A DNA stretch of 7,671 bases from Elusimicrobiota bacterium (lineage in GTDB: Bacteria; Elusimicrobiota; Elusimicrobia; JACQJN01), in the NCBI GenBank assembly GCA_016205045.1, contig JACQJM010000017.1:1-7671 (forward strand). Direction: 5' to 3'. Made by a program: the position numbers and the translations under genes. A model generated the notes under the pieces. The model was not told where the DNA came from. It did not search any database and was given only the letters and a program-made list of their open reading frames with translations. Shown here one piece after another: positions 5,364-7,671 of the stretch. Numbering within the stretch: the stretch's first letter is position 1; each line of letters begins with the position of its first letter.

Positions 5364-5411
5364 TCGAGTATTAAAACGACCGAAATATACGCCCACCTAG
5401 CTCCTAATTAC
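5364..5411 (+). repeat. Integrase 3'-end repeat, copy B
   Basis: In the same codon frame as copy A it reads SSIKTTEIYAHLAPNY, with six base differences, all synonymous. Homology stops at 5411, where the sequence changes abruptly to a minus-strand gene fragment. To the left, 5343-5363 reads FLGTHQI, loosely echoing the LLGH that precedes this stretch in copy A, so the relic may extend slightly further upstream in degraded form. No ORF of its own survives. Confidence 0.88.
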
Positions 5412-5500
5412 TGTTCTGCCCGCAAGGCTTTACGGAAATGCTTCCAGGCTTCTTTCTCAAGCTCGATTGTCTGGGTGATTGTGGGAAGTGTTCTGCCCAT
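5411..5500 (-). pseudogene. 5' fragment of an unidentified minus-strand gene, cut at integrase copy B
   Basis: On the minus strand an ATG at 5500-5498 opens a 30-codon frame starting MGRTLPTITQTIELEKEAW and ending FRKALRAEQ. It is preceded by a strong Shine-Dalgarno (GGAAGG, six bases before the ATG). The reading frame meets a stop (TAA, 5410-5408) as soon as it enters integrase copy B. The good ribosome site, protein-like amphipathic sequence and abrupt stop indicate the first 30 residues of a real gene whose remainder was lost at the junction. The opening GRTLPT.TQ.....W..FRKALR resembles, from memory, the start of a conserved small bacterial/archaeal protein family of unknown function. I cannot name it. 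It is the only minus-strand coding trace in the window. Confidence 0.5.
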
Positions 5501-5584
5501 AAAATACCTTCCAGTTGTTGCTGGCTTTGCGACTTTTGCCAAGCCTCTTGCTAACTACGTTTTCTGGGGTTAAACTACCAAAAC

Positions 5585-6253
5585 ATGTTACTGCAAATTT
5601 TTTTTCTTTGTGGTATGACCCTCACTCCCGGGACTCTTCCAAACGCGGATGGTTCCCGAGAAGAAGTGTGGAAAGATAATTTCACAAAATTAGTTCTACA
5701 CACCGATCGGCCCAAAAAACTCGCATTCTACGATCTCCCCTTCCATGCGGCCCTACAGAGAATGAAACAATCACACTGTGCCATGAGAGAGGTAGCCCAG
5801 GTTCTAGAGAAGGGGCCACCTCCACGAATAATCTCAGGGATGACTGAATCGGATCCCCATGCGGAATATGATAACACTACTAAAACCATCACAGTTAACA
5901 CCCTTGCATACCTTCATGATCCGGATAATCTTGCCCGGGTACTTTACCATGAGGGGCTTCATTATCTCGAATTCAGCATGGGGCTCAGAAAAAAATATGA
6001 ATATTCGATGTACCATGACTCCACTCGGATTCCGATTATTTTGAAAGCTCTCCTGAAAAATCCAGACCATCCATGCCTAAAACAAGTTAGAAACGACGGG
6101 ACTTTGCTAAATTCCACAGGAGCTCCTTATGAGCCCAATTATGACAAGGTTAAGCCTGTCGAGCCTATTGATTTACGCTCCCTTCATCTTGATTCCCTCT
6201 CAGCTCCACTCAAAAAATTAAAAAAACCAGACTTCGATCACAGCAAGCAGTAA
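5585..6253 (+). CDS. Hypothetical protein with HExxH zinc-protease-like motif
   Basis: I do not recognise a named family. The 222-residue protein opens with a hydrophobic stretch (LLQIFFLCGMTL) that could be a weak signal peptide. It lacks a basic N-terminus, so the start may be truncated or wrongly placed; Met11 at 5615 is an alternative. The middle contains AEYDNTTKTITVNTLAYL (93-110), a strand-turn pattern that often precedes zincin helices, then ARVLYHEGLHYLE (117-129) with H122-E123-x-x-H126. The third zinc ligand is not certain; an acidic or histidine residue in the following GLRKKYEYSMYHDS segment is possible. The tail is proline- and lysine-rich. There is no Shine-Dalgarno before 5585. 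It sits between integrase copy B and fic and has no evident partner, and may be passenger DNA. Metallopeptidase activity is inference from one motif. Confidence 0.6.
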   Translation: MLLQIFFLCGMTLTPGTLPNADGSREEVWKDNFTKLVLHTDRPKKLAFYDLPFHAALQRMKQSHCAMREVAQVLEKGPPPRIISGMTESDPHAEYDNTTKTITVNTLAYLHDPDNLARVLYHEGLHYLEFSMGLRKKYEYSMYHDSTRIPIILKALLKNPDHPCLKQVRNDGTLLNSTGAPYEPNYDKVKPVEPIDLRSLHLDSLSAPLKKLKKPDFDHSKQ

Positions 6254-6330
6254 AATCCATAATTTCATGACCTGCCCGGAAACCTATTCAATCCGTTCAG
6301 GAACGCTTTAAATATTTTTTTGGACTCGAC

Positions 6331-6427
6331 TGCGGAGAACCCAGTCTTAATCTACGCATAATATGCGGATTTTAAAGACTTGAAAATGCGGAGAATACCA
6401 TGTATAATATCCGCATGGGGTGCGTAG
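6331..6427. promoter_or_regulatory. Cluster of TGCGGA operators around the fic promoter
   Basis: TGCGGA occurs four times in 86 bases: TGCGGAGAA at 6331-6339 and again at 6387-6395, ATGCGGAT at 6363-6370, and the inverted form ATCCGCAT at 6409-6416. A second inverted pair frames this, CTACGCA (6352-6358) and TGCGTAG (6421-6427). Together 6352-6370 and 6409-6427 form a nested imperfect inverted repeat enclosing the -35 and -10. Sites lie upstream of the -35, between the two boxes, and at the expected transcription start. The likely ligand is the winged helix at the C-terminus of the Fic protein itself, or a host regulator. Confidence 0.65.
6380..6408 (+). promoter_or_regulatory. Sigma70-type promoter of fic
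   Basis: TTGAAA (6380-6385) and a perfect TATAAT (6403-6408) are separated by 17 nt. The predicted transcript begins near 6415, leaving only about 14 nt before the ATG at 6429. Repeated TGCGGA sites overlap the promoter. Confidence 0.8.
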
Positions 6428-6428
6428 A

Positions 6429-7601
6429 ATGAGCCGCTACATCTACCAACAGCCCGACTGGCCTAGGTTCCACTGGAATCAAGAGGCCATCTCCACACCG
6501 CTGACCGCAGTGCGCCACCGGCAGGGCCGCCTGATCGGCCGGATGGAAGCTCTTGGCTTCCCCCAGCGAGATGAGGCCGTGCTTGAAACACTCACCCTCG
6601 ATGTCCTGAAATCCAGCGAGATCGAAGGCCAGATTCTTAATCCCGAACAGGTGAGGTCATCCGTCGCGCGGAGGTTGGGCATGGACATAGCCGGCTTAGT
6701 TCCCGCAGATCGCCGCGTTGATGGCGTGGTGCAGATGACCCTGGAAGCCACGCAAAACTTTGCCAAACCGCTGACGGCGGAACGCCTCTTTAGTTGGCAT
6801 GCAGCGCTCTTTCCTACCTGCGGAAAAGGAGTTACAACCTTGCCGCCGGTACCAGCGCACTATAGTGCGCTAGGTACGGGTGACGAGGGTACGGCTAAGA
6901 TCAGAATCGGCGCATGGCGCGACGATGCCAAGGGTCCCATGCAGGTTGTGTCGGGGGCGATGGGTCGCGAGCGCGTACACTTTGAGGCTCCGCCGGCCAA
7001 GAGGTTGGATGCTGAAATGGCTTCATTTCTCGACTGGGTGAACCGAACCGGCGACGTCGACCCGGTCCTCAGAGCCGCCGAAGCCCACTTATGGTTCGTG
7101 ACGATCCATCCCTTTGACGACGGCAACGGGCGCATTGCTCGCGCGATAGCCGATTGGGCGCTCGCGCGATCCGAGAACAGCTCCCAACGCTTTTACAGCA
7201 TGTCGGCGCAGATCCGCCGGGAGCGCAAAGAGTATTACGACATCTTGGAAAGAACGCAGAAGGGTACGCTCGATGTCACGGACTGGATGCAGTGGTTCCT
7301 GGGCTGTCTGGATCGAGCGATTGCCGGAACGGAGACTTCGCTCGGGACTGTGTTTCATAAGGACCGGTTTTGGAAGTCACATATCCAAGTTGCGCTCAAC
7401 GAACGCCAGCGTCTGATCTTGAACAAACTGCTCGATGGGGACTTTGGAGGGAATTTGACTTCGTCCAAGTGGGCCAAGCTGACCAAATGTTCTCAAGACA
7501 CGGCGCACCGGGACATCCTTGATCTAGTCGAGCACGGTATCTTGGTTAAGGACAGCGCCGGCGGCCGAAGCACAAGTTATTCCTTGAAGGAACCCAGTTG
7601 A
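6429..7601 (+). CDS. Fic family protein, class II, with N-terminal DUF4172-like region and C-terminal winged helix
   Basis: The 390-residue protein starts MSRYIYQQPDWPRFHW, typical of Fic proteins with a DUF4172-type N-terminus, so ATG 6429 (with GGGG at 6417-6420) is preferred over GTG 6420. Counting from 6429, the inhibitory-helix motif is SSEIEG (62-67; S/T-x-x-x-E-G/N), which marks self-inhibited class II Fic enzymes. The catalytic loop is HPFDDGNGRIAR (227-238), fully canonical, so it should transfer AMP from ATP to a hydroxyl on an unknown target protein. The glutamate of the inhibitory motif blocks ATP binding in related enzymes. The C-terminal part from about residue 324 (NERQRLILNKLL, TSSKWAKLTKCSQDTAHRDI, GGRSTSYSL) is a winged helix. 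Base composition is visibly more GC-rich than the neighbouring genes, suggesting separate acquisition. The stop is 6 nt from integrase copy C. Confidence 0.93.
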   Translation: MSRYIYQQPDWPRFHWNQEAISTPLTAVRHRQGRLIGRMEALGFPQRDEAVLETLTLDVLKSSEIEGQILNPEQVRSSVARRLGMDIAGLVPADRRVDGVVQMTLEATQNFAKPLTAERLFSWHAALFPTCGKGVTTLPPVPAHYSALGTGDEGTAKIRIGAWRDDAKGPMQVVSGAMGRERVHFEAPPAKRLDAEMASFLDWVNRTGDVDPVLRAAEAHLWFVTIHPFDDGNGRIARAIADWALARSENSSQRFYSMSAQIRRERKEYYDILERTQKGTLDVTDWMQWFLGCLDRAIAGTETSLGTVFHKDRFWKSHIQVALNERQRLILNKLLDGDFGGNLTSSKWAKLTKCSQDTAHRDILDLVEHGILVKDSAGGRSTSYSLKEPS

Positions 7602-7607
7602 GGGATT

Positions 7608-7671
7608 AGACCACCGAAATATACGCCCACCTGGCTCCTAATTATCTGCAGTCAGCCATATCTAAACTGTC
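7608..7671 (+). repeat. Integrase 3'-end repeat, copy C (runs off the window)
   Basis: It aligns with 4624-4687 over all 64 bases with five differences, each at a third codon position and synonymous in the integrase frame. It begins 6 nt after the fic stop codon. The bases just before (ATTAG at 7605-7609) look like the ATT-AAG codons with one base lost, so homology may extend a few bases further left. It continues beyond the window edge, so its right end is unknown. Confidence 0.92.

Noticed and set aside
5259..5573. 104-codon plus-strand frame joining an out-of-frame part of brnA to the integrase tail peptide
   Set aside because: It is a chimera of a shadow frame and relic B. It has no ribosome site, and its tail is antisense to the minus-strand fragment.
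6294..6321. Terminator after the HExxH gene (CGTT-CAGG-AACG hairpin, T-run at 6315-6321)
   Set aside because: The stem is only four pairs, and nine bases separate it from the T-run. This is too weak to call.

Overview
The window reads as a chromosomal segment from a Gram-negative-type bacterium with sigma70-like promoters and a CCA-encoding tRNA gene. I cannot name the phylum. It falls into two parts: a short housekeeping block (about 1-2343) and an accessory island (about 2344 to the end). Every intact gene is on the + strand. No gene-free stretch exceeds 300 bases; the longest are 2344-2559 (tandem repeats) and 5341-5584 (an integrase remnant plus a broken minus-strand gene).

Housekeeping block. 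Three tightly packed genes encode a predicted exported protein of unknown function, RmuC (membrane-anchored, coiled coil plus RmuC nuclease-like domain), and a small membrane-anchored zinc-ribbon protein. A tRNA-Glu (anticodon CUC) follows 34 nt later. Immediately after its encoded CCA end lie three tandem 49-51 bp units. Each repeats the tRNA terminal octamer GGCCACCA and ends in a GC-rich hairpin with an ACCA tail.

Island. In order: a GNAT acetyltransferase; a two-gene HTH-nucleotidyltransferase/HEPN module with its own promoter and a perfect 22-bp palindrome; a tyrosine recombinase that looks internally deleted (N-terminal start peptide fused to the catalytic C-terminal half); a BrnT/BrnA toxin-antitoxin pair with a consensus promoter; a predicted HExxH protein; and a class II Fic protein with a C-terminal winged helix, whose promoter is covered by repeated TGCGGA operators.

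The most striking feature is that the 3' end of the recombinase gene, around its catalytic tyrosine, occurs three times: inside the recombinase ORF, shortly after brnA, and 6 nt after the fic stop at the window edge. The copies differ only at synonymous codon positions. The island therefore looks like a string of same-orientation, self-promoted toxin/defence-type modules, each closed by a relic integrase 3' end. This resembles a cassette array, but one delimited by integrase-coding sequence rather than integron attC sites. Whether site-specific recombination or homologous recombination between integrase copies built it cannot be decided from this window.
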